Positions 31,238 to 39,656 of a stretch of 48,131 nt of DNA are shown piece by piece; the stretch's first letter is position 1, and each line of letters opens with the position of its first letter. This DNA is from an uncultured Acetobacteraceae bacterium. Its GTDB lineage: Bacteria; Pseudomonadota; Alphaproteobacteria; Acetobacterales; Acetobacteraceae. A program made the position numbers and the translations under genes. The notes below the pieces were generated by a model that was given only the letters and a program-made list of their open reading frames with translations, was not told the DNA's origin and made no database searches. Location: positions 1 to 48,131 of the forward strand of contig CADCTL010000181.1 of NCBI GenBank assembly GCA_902805625.1, read 5' to 3'.

Positions 31238-32233
31238 TCACTCCACCTTGGCGCCGCTGCGCTGCGCCACCTCCTGCCACTTGCGCCGCTCCGAAGCGAG
31301 AAAGGCGTCGAACGCGGCGGGGCTGGTGCCGCCGTCCGGCGTCAGGCCGGGCAGATCGCCGCCCAGCGGCTCGATGCGGCCGCGGAAGGCCGGGTCGCGC
31401 GCCGCCGCGTCCGTTTCGCGCCCCAGCCGCTCCAGCACGGCGCGCGGCGTGGCGGCGGGGGCGAGGATGCCGAACCAGGCCGTCGCTTCGAAGCCTTTCA
31501 CGCCGGCCTCGTCCAAGGTGGGCACGTCCGGCAGCACGGCGCTCCGCGTCGCCCCCGTGGTGGCTATTGCGCGCAGCTTGCCGTCTTTGATGAAGGCGAG
31601 GGAGGAGGGGATGTTGTCCATGCCGACCTCCACCCGTCCCGCCATCAGCTCCGTCAGCATGGGCGCGCTGCCGCGGTAGGGAACGTGCGTCATGCGCGCC
31701 CCGGACATGATGTTGAACAGCTCCGTGCAGACGTGGGGCGAGGAGCCGATGCCGGCGCTGCCGTAGTTCAGCCCGCCCGCGCGGGACTTGGTCAGCGCCA
31801 CCAGCTCCGCCACGCTGCGCGCCGGCAGGTCGTTCGCCACCATCAGCACGTTCGGTACTTTCACGAGCAGCCCGACCGCGGCGAGGTCCGCCGGCTTGTA
31901 CGGCATCTTGTCGCCGTAGACGGCGAAGTTGATGGCGCCGGTGCCGATGGTGGTGAGCAGCAAGGTGTGCCCGTCCGCCTCGGCGCGGGCCACGAACTCC
32001 GCGCCGACGTTGCCGCCGGCGCCGGGCCGGTTCTCCACCACCACCTGCTGGCCGAGGCGCGCGGAAAGGCGCTCGGCCGCTAGCCGTCCGACAAGATCGG
32101 TGGTGCCGGCGGGGGTGAACGGGATGACGAGGCGGATCGGGCGGCTCGGCCAAGCGTCCTGCGCGAGTGCAGGCCGGACGGCGGCAAGGCCAGCGGCCCC
32201 GAGCAACGCGGCGCGGCGGGAAAGAGCGGCCAT
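31238..32233 (-). CDS. TctC/Bug receptor, array copy 2
   Basis: A 331-residue receptor. The signal MAALSRRAALLGAAGLAAVR ends at PALAQDA. Its mature part has IRLVIPFTPAGTTDLVGRL, VVVENRPGAGGNVGAEF, TLLLTTIGTGAINFAVYG, LNYGSAGIGSSPHVCTELF, HVPYRGSAPMLTELMAG and LPDVPTLDEAGVKGFEATAW. It differs from its neighbours at several ligand-facing loops, for example SSPHVCTELFNIMSG where the others read SxHxxxExLK, which hints at a different ligand. Gaps of 5 bases on either side support one operon. Confidence 0.93.
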   Translation of the reverse strand: MAALSRRAALLGAAGLAAVRPALAQDAWPSRPIRLVIPFTPAGTTDLVGRLAAERLSARLGQQVVVENRPGAGGNVGAEFVARAEADGHTLLLTTIGTGAINFAVYGDKMPYKPADLAAVGLLVKVPNVLMVANDLPARSVAELVALTKSRAGGLNYGSAGIGSSPHVCTELFNIMSGARMTHVPYRGSAPMLTELMAGRVEVGMDNIPSSLAFIKDGKLRAIATTGATRSAVLPDVPTLDEAGVKGFEATAWFGILAPAATPRAVLERLGRETDAAARDPAFRGRIEPLGGDLPGLTPDGGTSPAAFDAFLASERRKWQEVAQRSGAKVE

Positions 32234-32238
32234 GTCCC

Positions 32239-33249
32239 CTACTCCACCGTGGCGCCGGAGCGGCGCACCACCTCGGTCCACTTGGCGATCTCGGCCCGGA
32301 CGAACGCCTCGAAGGTTTCGGGCGAGGTGCCGCCGTCCGGCGTCAGGCCGGGCAGCATCCCGCCCAGTTCGGCCACCTTCGCCCGCGTCTCCGGCTCCTT
32401 CGTCACGGCGTCGATCTCGGCGCCGAGGCGCTCGATGATCGGGCGCGGCGTGCGCGCCGGCGCCTGCACGCCGAACCAAGCCGTCGCTTCCACGTCGGGG
32501 AAGCCCGCCTCCGCCGTGGTCGGCACGTCCGGCAGGGCGGGGGAACGCGTCGCGGTCGTCACCGCCAACGCCCGGAGCCTGCCGTCGCGGATGTGGCCGA
32601 TCACGGAAGGCAGGTTGTCCACCGCCACCTGGATGCGCCCCGCGATCACCTCTTGGAGCATCGGCCCGGCGCCGCGGAACGGGACGTGCTGCATGTCGAG
32701 GCCGGCCACCGTCTTCAGCAGCTCGCCGGTCAGGTGCAAGCTGGTGCCGACGCCGGAGGAGCCGTTGTTGAGCTGCCCCGGCCGCGCCTTCACGTGGTCC
32801 ACCAGCTCGCGCAGCGTGCGGACCGGCAGGCCGTTGGTGACGAAAATGGCGTTCGGCACCTTCAGCATCAGCCCGGCGCCGGCGAGGTCTTCCGGCTTGT
32901 AGGGCATCCGCGGGCCGTACAAGCTGTAGTTGATGGCGCCGCTGCTGATGGTGCACATCAACAGGGTGTAGCCGTCGGGCTCGGACTTCGCGACGGCGTC
33001 GGACCCGACGTTGCCGCCGGCCCCCGCGCGGTTCTCCACCACCACCTGCTGGCCGAGGCGCTGCGTCAGCCGCTCCGCCAGGATGCGCGCGGCGATGTCC
33101 GTGGTGCCCGCGGGGGTGAAGGGCACGACCAAGCGGATGGTACGGTTCGGGTAGGCACCGCCCTGCGCGGAGGCCGGGCGGCCGAGGACGATGCTGGGCG
33201 CGGCCATCAGGCCGGCGCCCGCGGCGAGCGCGGCGCGGCGTTTCATCAT
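32239..33249 (-). CDS. TctC/Bug receptor, array copy 3
   Basis: A 336-residue receptor with signal MMKRRAALAAGAGLMAAPSI ending near RPASAQG. Landmarks are IRLVVPFTPAGTTDIAARIL, VVVENRAGAGGNVGSDA, PDGYTLLMCTISSGAINYSL, NNGSSGVGTSLHLTGELLK, HVPFRGAGPMLQEVIAG, VTTATRSPALPDVPTTAEAG and TAWFGVQAPARTPRPII. The loop ISSGAINYSLYGPRMPYKPED closely matches the equivalent loop of copy 1, so these two look like the nearest relatives. Two adjacent Met codons (33249 and 33246) offer the start; 33249 is used. The gap to copy 4 is 73 bases. Confidence 0.93.
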   Translation of the reverse strand: MMKRRAALAAGAGLMAAPSIVLGRPASAQGGAYPNRTIRLVVPFTPAGTTDIAARILAERLTQRLGQQVVVENRAGAGGNVGSDAVAKSEPDGYTLLMCTISSGAINYSLYGPRMPYKPEDLAGAGLMLKVPNAIFVTNGLPVRTLRELVDHVKARPGQLNNGSSGVGTSLHLTGELLKTVAGLDMQHVPFRGAGPMLQEVIAGRIQVAVDNLPSVIGHIRDGRLRALAVTTATRSPALPDVPTTAEAGFPDVEATAWFGVQAPARTPRPIIERLGAEIDAVTKEPETRAKVAELGGMLPGLTPDGGTSPETFEAFVRAEIAKWTEVVRRSGATVE

Positions 33250-33322
33250 GGCTCGGTTGTTCCTCCCGTTTGTTCGTTGCGACTCGTGAGCGGTTCTCCG
33301 CAGTGTGGGTCGGGATCGCAGT

Positions 33323-34312
33323 TCAGTCCACCTTTGCACCGGAGCGGCGGATGACGGCCGCCCAGCGCTCGCCCTCCTCGCGGATGTACGCGGCGAACTG
33401 GTCGGGGCTGCCACCGCGCATCCGGGCGCCGAGGTCTTCGACCCGCTCGCGCGTGGGCGGGTCGGCGACGATCGCGTTCAACTCCGCGTTCACGCGCCCG
33501 ATCACCGCCGCGGGCGTGCGGGCCGGCGCCTGCACGCCGAACCAGGCGGTGGCGGCGTAGTCGCGCAGGCCGCTCTCGGCCACGGTCGGCACGTCGGGCA
33601 GCACCGCCGCGCGCACCGGCCCGGTGACGGCCAGCGCGCGGAGCTGGCCGGCGCGGACCAGCGCGACGGCGGAGGGCAGGTTGTTCATGCCCACGTCCAC
33701 CCGCCCGCCCAGGATCTGGTTCACGGTGTCGGCCCCGCCGCGGAAGGGCACGTGCAGGATGTCCACCCCGGCGTCGGCCTTCAGCATCTCGCCCGAGAGA
33801 TGCAAGCTGCTGCCGCTGCCCGAGCTGGCGTAGGTGAGTTCGCCGGGCCGCGCCCGCGCTTCCGCCAGGAACGCTTCCAGTGTCCGCCACGGCGCGTCGG
33901 GCCGCACCACCATCACGTTGGGCAACTCGGCGAAGAGGCCGACCGGCACCAGGTCCTCCGGCCGGTAGTTCAGCCGCGCGTGCAGGTGCGGGTTGATCGC
34001 GGCGGTGCCGATGGTCGCCAGGAACAGGTTGTAGCCGTCCGGCTCGGCGCGCGAAGCGATCTCCGCCGCGATCACGCCTGCGGCACCGCCGCGGTTCTCC
34101 ACGACCACCGTTTGGCCGAGCCGCGCCCCGAGCCGTTCGGCGAGGATGCGCGCCAGGGTGTCCGTGGTGCCGCCAGCGGGAAAAGGAACGATCAGCCGCA
34201 ACGGGCGGGCGGGCCAGCCGGGCTGCGCGGCGCCCGGGCGCGCGAGGCCGGCAGCGGCTAGCGGACCGAAGCAGGCGAGGAGGCACAAGGCGCGGCGTGG
34301 CAGTGTTCCCAT
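33323..34312 (-). CDS. TctC/Bug receptor, array copy 4 (first in transcription)
   Basis: A 329-residue receptor that would be transcribed first. Its signal MGTLPRRALCLLACFGPLAA ends near PGAAQPG. The mature part has LRLIVPFPAGGTTDTLARIL, TVVVENRGGAAGVIAAEI, NLFLATIGTAAINPHLHARL, TYASSGSGSSLHLSGEMLK, HVPFRGGADTVNQILGGRV, NNLPSAVAL and LPDVPTVAESG. It is the most divergent of the array in its middle region, with PAGGTTD in place of PxPAGTTD. The upstream 230 bases to the exporter gene should hold the promoter of the array; no clear -35/-10 pair is visible. Confidence 0.93.
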   Translation of the reverse strand: MGTLPRRALCLLACFGPLAAAGLARPGAAQPGWPARPLRLIVPFPAGGTTDTLARILAERLGARLGQTVVVENRGGAAGVIAAEIASRAEPDGYNLFLATIGTAAINPHLHARLNYRPEDLVPVGLFAELPNVMVVRPDAPWRTLEAFLAEARARPGELTYASSGSGSSLHLSGEMLKADAGVDILHVPFRGGADTVNQILGGRVDVGMNNLPSAVALVRAGQLRALAVTGPVRAAVLPDVPTVAESGLRDYAATAWFGVQAPARTPAAVIGRVNAELNAIVADPPTRERVEDLGARMRGGSPDQFAAYIREEGERWAAVIRRSGAKVD

Positions 34313-34546
34313 GGCGGCGTTCCCTTCCCCGCCCCCATTGTCCCCACGACCGCCGCCGCCGAGTCAACGGCGGGCGCCCGGCGGGAACTCTCGGTTCATG
34401 GCGCCGCTCTTGCAATTGTTCCTGCCGCTACCGGCCGGCGTTTGGTGAGCCTTGCCGGGGGGCAGCGAAGGCCTGTAGGCACCGCTCCGCCGGCGCGGCG
34501 GCGCGCGGTCCGGCGGCGACCGGGGGACGTTCGGGGACAGGGCCGG
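34313..34546. other. divergent intergenic region, TctC array versus exporter
   Basis: About 234 bases between the divergent starts. It must supply promoters for both the four-gene TctC array and the NdvA-like gene. I see no operator-like inverted repeat or clear promoter boxes. Neither neighbour encodes a regulator. Confidence 0.35.
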
Positions 34547-36328
34547 ATGCACTTTTTCAGGCTGTATGGACGAGTTCTCGGGCTGCTCGCCGCCGACAAG
34601 TGGGTGGCGATCGGGCTGGCGGCGGCGAACATCGCGCTGGCGGGTTTGCAATTCCTCGAGCCCGTCCTGTTCGGTCGGGTGGTCGATCTGCTGTCCTCGG
34701 CCTCCGGCATGAGCCGCGATGCCGTCTGGACGGAGGCCTTCGCGCTGCTCGCGCTGTGGTCCGCCGTGGGCCTTTCGGGCATCGGCGCCAACGTCGCCGT
34801 GTCGCTCCTGGCCGACCGCATGGCGCACCGCAACCGGCTGTTCTGGATGCAGCGCTACTTCGAGCACGTGCTGGCCATGCCGCTGTCCTTCCACGGCGAC
34901 ATCCAGTCGGGCCGCCTGATGAAGGTGATGCTGGTCGGCACGGACAACCTGTTCGGCCTGTGGCTCACCTTCTTCCGCGACCACCTCGTGACCTTCATCG
35001 CCGGGCTGGTGCTGCTGCCGCTGACCCTGGCGCTCAATTGGCGGCTCGGCCTGCTGCTGGTCGGGCTGGTGGTGGTTTTCGCCGTCATCACCACCCTCGT
35101 GATCCAAAAGACCGAAACGGCGCAGAGCACGGTGGAGAAGCTGCAAACGCGCCTGGCCGGCAACGCGCAGGACGCGCTCTCCAACGTGGTGGTGGTGCAG
35201 GCCTTCACCCGGCTGAACAGCGAGGCGCGGCTGTTCGGCGACATCGTGAAGCAGGTGCTGGACCACCAGTTCCCGGTGCTGAACTGGTGGGCCGTGGTGT
35301 CCGTGCTGACCCGGGCCGCCAGCACGATCACCGTCATCTCCATCTTCATGCTCGGCACCGTGCTGCACCTCGACGGCAAGGCGTCCGTGGGCGAGATCGT
35401 CTCCTTCATGGGCTTCGCCACCCTGCTGATCGGCAAGCTGGAAGGGGCGGTCGCCTTCGTGTCGCGCTTGCTGTTCCAGGCGCCCTCCATGGCCGAGTTC
35501 TTCGAGGTCATGGACGCCAAGACCACCGTGCCGGAGAAGCCGAACGCCATCGACCTGCCCCGCGCGGAAGGCTTCGTCTCCTTCGAGCGCGTGGCCTTCG
35601 CCTATCCCGGCGGGCCGCGCATCCTGGACGGCGTGGAGTTCCAGGCGCCGCCCGGCCGCACGGTCGCGCTGGTGGGCCAGACCGGCGCCGGCAAGTCCAC
35701 CGCCATGGCGCTGCTCCAGCGCCTGTGGGACCCGGTGGACGGGCGCATCACGCTGGACGACCACGATCTGCGCGACATCGCGCTGGAAAGCCTGCGCCGC
35801 AACATCGGTGTGGTGTTCCAGGAGAGCATGCTCTTCAACCGCACGATCAAGGAGAACCTGCTCACCGGCCGCGCCGACGCAACGCCCGAAGATCTCGAAC
35901 GCGCCTGCCGCATGGCCGAGGCCCACGACTTCATCACCCGCCAGCCCAACGGCTACGACACCCTCGTCGGCGAGCGCGGCTCCAGCCTCTCGGGCGGCCA
36001 GCGCCAACGCTTGGCCATCGCCCGCGCCTTGCTGAAGGACCCGCCGGTGCTGATCCTGGACGAGGCGACCAGCGCGCTGGACGCGGCGACCGAGGCGCGG
36101 GTGCAGAAGGCGCTGAAGGCGCTGATGACGGGGCGCACCACCTTCATCATCGCCCACCGCCTGTCCACCGTGCGCGACGCCGACGAGATCCTGGTGTTCG
36201 AGGCCGGCCGCATCGCCGAGCGCGGCACCTTCGACGGCCTGGTGGCGCAGGGCGGGCGCTTCGCCGACTTGGTCCGCACCCAGCTCACCGGCCAGCAGGG
36301 CGCGGAGCCGGCCCGGGCCGCGGAATAG
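34547..36328 (+). CDS. ABC exporter, fused permease/ATPase, NdvA/ChvA-like
   Basis: A 593-residue half-transporter that works as a dimer. An N-terminal membrane domain with six helices (about 20-300) contains QFLEPVLFGRVVDLLS and MPLSFHGDIQSGRLMKVML. The ATPase domain has Walker A LVGQTGAGKST, signature LSGGQRQRLAIARALL, Walker B VLILDEATSALD and H-loop IIAHRLSTV. The start MHFFRLYGRVLGLLAADKW aligns with NdvA/ChvA, exporters of cyclic beta-1,2-glucan. No glucan synthase (NdvB/ChvB) is nearby, so the substrate is inferred from similarity only. ATG 34547 is chosen by homology; the frame is open upstream from 34442. Confidence 0.88.
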   Translation: MHFFRLYGRVLGLLAADKWVAIGLAAANIALAGLQFLEPVLFGRVVDLLSSASGMSRDAVWTEAFALLALWSAVGLSGIGANVAVSLLADRMAHRNRLFWMQRYFEHVLAMPLSFHGDIQSGRLMKVMLVGTDNLFGLWLTFFRDHLVTFIAGLVLLPLTLALNWRLGLLLVGLVVVFAVITTLVIQKTETAQSTVEKLQTRLAGNAQDALSNVVVVQAFTRLNSEARLFGDIVKQVLDHQFPVLNWWAVVSVLTRAASTITVISIFMLGTVLHLDGKASVGEIVSFMGFATLLIGKLEGAVAFVSRLLFQAPSMAEFFEVMDAKTTVPEKPNAIDLPRAEGFVSFERVAFAYPGGPRILDGVEFQAPPGRTVALVGQTGAGKSTAMALLQRLWDPVDGRITLDDHDLRDIALESLRRNIGVVFQESMLFNRTIKENLLTGRADATPEDLERACRMAEAHDFITRQPNGYDTLVGERGSSLSGGQRQRLAIARALLKDPPVLILDEATSALDAATEARVQKALKALMTGRTTFIIAHRLSTVRDADEILVFEAGRIAERGTFDGLVAQGGRFADLVRTQLTGQQGAEPARAAE

Positions 36329-36399
36329 GGCGCGGTTTCACTTGCCTGCGCCGGCGCCGCGGGCGCAGGCTGGACAACCGCACAAGGGAGGCGCGCCGC

Positions 36400-36831
36400 A
36401 TGATCAGCAGCATCCTGAAAGGCAAGGGCACGGACGTCGTGTCCGTCGCTCCCGCCGACCCCGTCCTGGCCGTGGCTCGCGTGTTGACCGAGCGCGGCAT
36501 CGGCGCCGCCCTGGTGCGCGACGCAGCGGGACGGATGCTCGGCATCATCAGCGAGCGCGACATCGTGCGCGGCATGGCGAACCAGGGCCAAGGCACCACG
36601 CAGCTCCCCACCGAGCGGCTGATGACCCACGACCTGGTCACGGTCACGCCGCAGACCAGCGTGACGGAAGCGATGGAGTTGATGACCCGCCGCCGCGTCC
36701 GCCACCTGCCGGTGATGGCGGACGGCGAACTCGTGGGCCTCGTCTCCATCGGCGACCTCGTGAAGGCCCGCATCGACGAAGCCGAACACGAAGCCGCGGA
36801 GCTGAAGGCCTACGTCGTTTCGGCCGGCTGA
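36400..36831 (+). CDS. two-CBS-domain protein
   Basis: A 143-residue cytoplasmic protein made of two CBS repeats (about 7-62 and 72-130). The second half of repeat 1 reads AALVRDAAGRMLGIISERDIV, and of repeat 2 RRRVRHLPVMADGELVGLVS. Stand-alone CBS pairs bind adenosyl ligands such as AMP, ATP or NAD and often act as energy sensors. A GGGAGG ribosome site stands before ATG 36400. It lies 71 bases after the exporter on the same strand. Its 3' end overlaps the convergent glycosyltransferase by 22 bases. Confidence 0.92.
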   Translation: MISSILKGKGTDVVSVAPADPVLAVARVLTERGIGAALVRDAAGRMLGIISERDIVRGMANQGQGTTQLPTERLMTHDLVTVTPQTSVTEAMELMTRRRVRHLPVMADGELVGLVSIGDLVKARIDEAEHEAAELKAYVVSAG

Positions 36832-37895
36832 GCCAGCGGCGCCCCGGCGGCCCCCTCCGGAGGGGCCGCGGGCGTCCGTGGCGGCTCCGCCGCGCGGCGC
36901 GGCAGGTAGCGTTCGGGGATGTAGATCGGCCGGCCCTTGGCCTCGTTGAAGACGCGGCCGAGGTACTCGCCGATGATGCCGAGCGTCATGAGCTGCACGC
37001 CCCCCAGGAACAGCACCACCGCCATCAGGCTGGGATAGCCGGCGACCGGGTTGCCGTAGAGCGCGGTCCTCACCACCACCTGCAAGCCGTAGAGCATGGC
37101 GAACACCGCCGTCGCCAAGCCGACGTAGGTGGCCAGGCGCAGCGGGGCCGTGGTGAAGGACGTGATGCCCTCGATCGAGAAATTCCACAGCGCCCAGTAG
37201 TTCCACTTTGTTTCGCCTGCGGCGCGCGGCTCGCGGTCGTAGAGGACCGCCTTGGACGGGAAGCCCACCCAGGCGAAGAGCCCCTTCATGAAGCGGTGGC
37301 GCTCGCGCATCGCCAGCAAGGCGTCCAGCGTCCGGCGGCTGATCAGCCGGAAGTCGCCGGTGTCCCGCGGCAATTGCACCTTGCCGCCGACGCGCTCCAT
37401 CAGGCGGTAGAAGGCGGCGGACGTCGCGCGCTTGGTCCAGCTCTCACCGGCGCGGGCGCGGCGCTGCGCGTAGGCGACGTCGAAGCCCTCCCGCCAAGCG
37501 GCGACGAGGTCCGGGATCACCTCCGGCGGGTCCTGGAGGTCGGCGTCGATGACGACCACGGCGCCTGTCGCGGCGGCGTGGTCGAGGCCCGCGGTCAGCG
37601 CCGCCTCCTTGCCGAAGTTGCGCGCGAGGTTCAGCACCGAGACACGGTCCGGGTCGGCGGCCTGGAGCGCCAGCGCGGCGGCCAGGGTTTGGTCGCGCGA
37701 GCCGTCGTTGACGTAGAGGACCTCCCACGCCTCGCCGAGGCCGTCCATCACGGGCCTGAGTCGCGCGTGGAAGCGCGGCAGCACCTCCATCTCGTCGAAG
37801 CAAGGCACCACCACGGTCAGCACGGGAGGGTGCGGCAGGGTCGCCGTGATGCGGTGCTGCACGCGCGGCTCCCGTTTGGTCCATGCCTCTGCCAT
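36810..37895 (-). CDS. GT2 family glycosyltransferase (GtrB/polyprenyl-phosphate type)
   Basis: A 361-residue membrane-anchored glycosyltransferase. The GT-A domain has VLTVVVPCFDEMEVLPRF, LYVNDGSRDQT and the donor/metal motif VIDADLQDPPEVIPDL, then the acceptor-side GDFRLISRRTLDALL. Two C-terminal helices (about 255-330) are typical of GtrB/YfdH proteins that load a sugar onto undecaprenyl phosphate for export and envelope decoration. No GtrA flippase or GtrC is adjacent. ATG 37895 (MAEAWTKRE) is used; the upstream frame is not conserved. A Pro/Ala-rich tail ends the protein. Confidence 0.9.
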   Translation of the reverse strand: MAEAWTKREPRVQHRITATLPHPPVLTVVVPCFDEMEVLPRFHARLRPVMDGLGEAWEVLYVNDGSRDQTLAAALALQAADPDRVSVLNLARNFGKEAALTAGLDHAAATGAVVVIDADLQDPPEVIPDLVAAWREGFDVAYAQRRARAGESWTKRATSAAFYRLMERVGGKVQLPRDTGDFRLISRRTLDALLAMRERHRFMKGLFAWVGFPSKAVLYDREPRAAGETKWNYWALWNFSIEGITSFTTAPLRLATYVGLATAVFAMLYGLQVVVRTALYGNPVAGYPSLMAVVLFLGGVQLMTLGIIGEYLGRVFNEAKGRPIYIPERYLPRRAAEPPRTPAAPPEGAAGAPLAQPAETT

Positions 37896-37974
37896 GCCGT
37901 GTCCGCCGCCCCCTTGTTGCAACGCAACAACCCCGCCTCTATCACGCCCATGGACAGGAGAGGACTCCCGACCC

Positions 37975-38964
37975 ATGCCGTTCACCCGCCGCGCGGCTCT
38001 TTCGGCCTTGGCCGCCGTTTCCGTGATCCCGGCCGCAGCGGAAGCGCAGACGCGCTGGCAGATGGCTACGCCCTACCCCGACGGCAATTTCCACACGCGT
38101 AACATTCGCGAATTCCTGGCGGAGGTCGAACAGGCCACCGGCGGCAAGCTGGCGGTCCAAGTCCACAGCAACGCCAGCCTGCTCCCCTTGCCGCAGATCA
38201 AGCGCGGCGTGCAGCAAGGGCAAGTGCAGATGGGCGAGGTCCTGCTCAGCGCCTACGCCAACGAGGACGCCCTTTATGACGCCGACTCCATCCCCTTCCT
38301 GGTGGCCGACCTGAAGGAGGCGAAGCGGCTGAGCGACCTGCAAAAGCCGTTCGTCGAGGCGCGGTTCCAGCGCCAGGGGCTGGCGCTGCTCTACATGGTG
38401 GGCTGGCCGCCGGGCGGCTTCTACACCCAGGTGCCGCTGACCAGCGTGGAGGTGCTGCGCGGCAGCCGCTTCCGCACCTTCAACGCCGCGAGCACCCGAT
38501 TCGCCAACTTGGTGGGCGCGAACCCGGTGCAGGTGCAGCAGGCCGAGCTGGCGCAGGCCTTCGCCACCGGCATCGCCAACGCCATGGCCACCTCGGCGCA
38601 GACCGGGGTGGACACCTCCGCCTGGGACTACGCCAAGGTCTTCACACCCGCCAACTTCACCATGACCAAGAACGCGGTGTTCGTGTCCCGCCGCGCGCTG
38701 GAGGGCCTGCCGAAAGACCAGGGGGACGCCATCCGCGCCGCCGCGGCCAAGGCCGAAGAGCGGGGCTGGCGCATGTCGGAGGAAGCGACGGCGGCGGCCG
38801 AGCGGCGGCTGGCGGAGCGCGGCCTGACGATCGGGACCGTGCCGCCCGACGTGGCGGCGGCGTTCCGGCAGATCGGCAACACCATGGCCGAGGAGTGGGC
38901 GGGCCGCACCGGCGAGGACGGCCGGAAGCTGCTGGACGCGCTGCGCGGCGGCGGCGCACGCTGA
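37975..38964 (+). CDS. dctP: TRAP transporter substrate-binding protein (DctP family)
   Basis: A 329-residue periplasmic receptor. The signal MPFTRRAALSALAAVSVIPA ends near EAQT. DctP-like segments are NIREFLAEVEQATGGKLAVQ, LPLPQIKRGVQQGQVQMGEV, the ligand-binding arginine region RGSRFRTFNA, FATGIANAMATSAQTGVDT and the C-terminal helices. The conserved arginine suggests a carboxylate ligand. A GGAGAGGA ribosome site precedes ATG 37975. It is followed by DctQ and DctM genes, so the three form a complete TRAP system. The glycosyltransferase gene diverges 79 bases upstream. Confidence 0.93.
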   Translation: MPFTRRAALSALAAVSVIPAAAEAQTRWQMATPYPDGNFHTRNIREFLAEVEQATGGKLAVQVHSNASLLPLPQIKRGVQQGQVQMGEVLLSAYANEDALYDADSIPFLVADLKEAKRLSDLQKPFVEARFQRQGLALLYMVGWPPGGFYTQVPLTSVEVLRGSRFRTFNAASTRFANLVGANPVQVQQAELAQAFATGIANAMATSAQTGVDTSAWDYAKVFTPANFTMTKNAVFVSRRALEGLPKDQGDAIRAAAAKAEERGWRMSEEATAAAERRLAERGLTIGTVPPDVAAAFRQIGNTMAEEWAGRTGEDGRKLLDALRGGGAR

Positions 38965-39014
38965 ACACGCACCGGCGCGGCCGCTTGCCCGCGCGCTAGG
39001 CAGGCGGCGCACCG

Positions 39015-39064
39015 AGCCCGGCCGCGGGCTTCGCCGCGCCCCTTGCCTCGCCTCGGGGGCGCGG
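39015..39064 (+). promoter_or_regulatory. intercistronic hairpins after dctP
   Basis: Two stem-loops lie in the 142-base gap between dctP and dctQ: AGCCCG/CGGGCT with a 4-base loop (39015-39030), and a 9-bp stem CCGCGCCCC/GGGGCGCGG (39034-39042 with 39056-39064). There is no T-run, so attenuation or 3'-end mRNA stabilisation is more likely than full termination. That would allow more receptor than permease. Confidence 0.5.
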
Positions 39065-39106
39065 TGAAGGTCGCTCAGGCTGCCGATGGAACGAGGGGGT
39101 TTCGAG

Positions 39107-39649
39107 ATGGCGCACGTCCGCCGCGTCCTGGACGCGGCCTACGCCGCGGCCGCGGGCTTGGCGGCGCTGTCCCTGCTGCTGATCTTCGCCGTGATGATGG
39201 CGCAGATGGGGCTGCGCCAAATCGGCTTGCAATTCCCCGCCGCGGACGACGTCAGCGCCTACCTCTGCGTGTCCACCACCTTCTTCGCCCTGGCCGCCAC
39301 CTTCAAGCGCGGCGAGTTGATCCGGGTGGGCATGGCGCTGGAGCGGCTCGGCCCGGCCGCGCGGCGGCGGGCGGAGATCCTGGCCCTGGTCCTGGCCGCC
39401 GCCATGGTGGGCTACATCGTCTTCTGGACCGCGCAGGACACGCTGTTCTCCTGGGAGATCGAGGAGGCGTCGCAGGGGACGGTGGCCATCCCGATCTGGA
39501 TTCCCAAGCTCGCCGTCCCGGTCGGCGCCGGGCTGCTGCTCCTGGCGATCGTGGACGAACTCGCCGCCGTGCTGCGCGGCGCACGCCCGAGCTACGTGTT
39601 GGCGGCCGAGGCGCGCGCCGCCAGCGGCGACTTCTCGGCCGAGGTGTGA
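39107..39649 (+). CDS. dctQ: TRAP transporter small permease (DctQ family)
   Basis: A 180-residue four-helix membrane protein: ALSLLLIFAVMMAQMGLRQI, VSAYLCVSTTFFALAATF, ILALVLAAAMVGYIVFW and PKLAVPVGAGLLLLAIVDEL. The charged loop FKRGELIRVGM after helix 2 is typical of DctQ. It pairs with DctM in the membrane. The frame offers ATG 39086 and ATG 39107; 39107 is favoured because GAGGGGG (39093-39099) lies at the right distance before it. Confidence 0.9.
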   Translation: MAHVRRVLDAAYAAAAGLAALSLLLIFAVMMAQMGLRQIGLQFPAADDVSAYLCVSTTFFALAATFKRGELIRVGMALERLGPAARRRAEILALVLAAAMVGYIVFWTAQDTLFSWEIEEASQGTVAIPIWIPKLAVPVGAGLLLLAIVDELAAVLRGARPSYVLAAEARAASGDFSAEV

Positions 39650-39656
39650 GCGGCGG

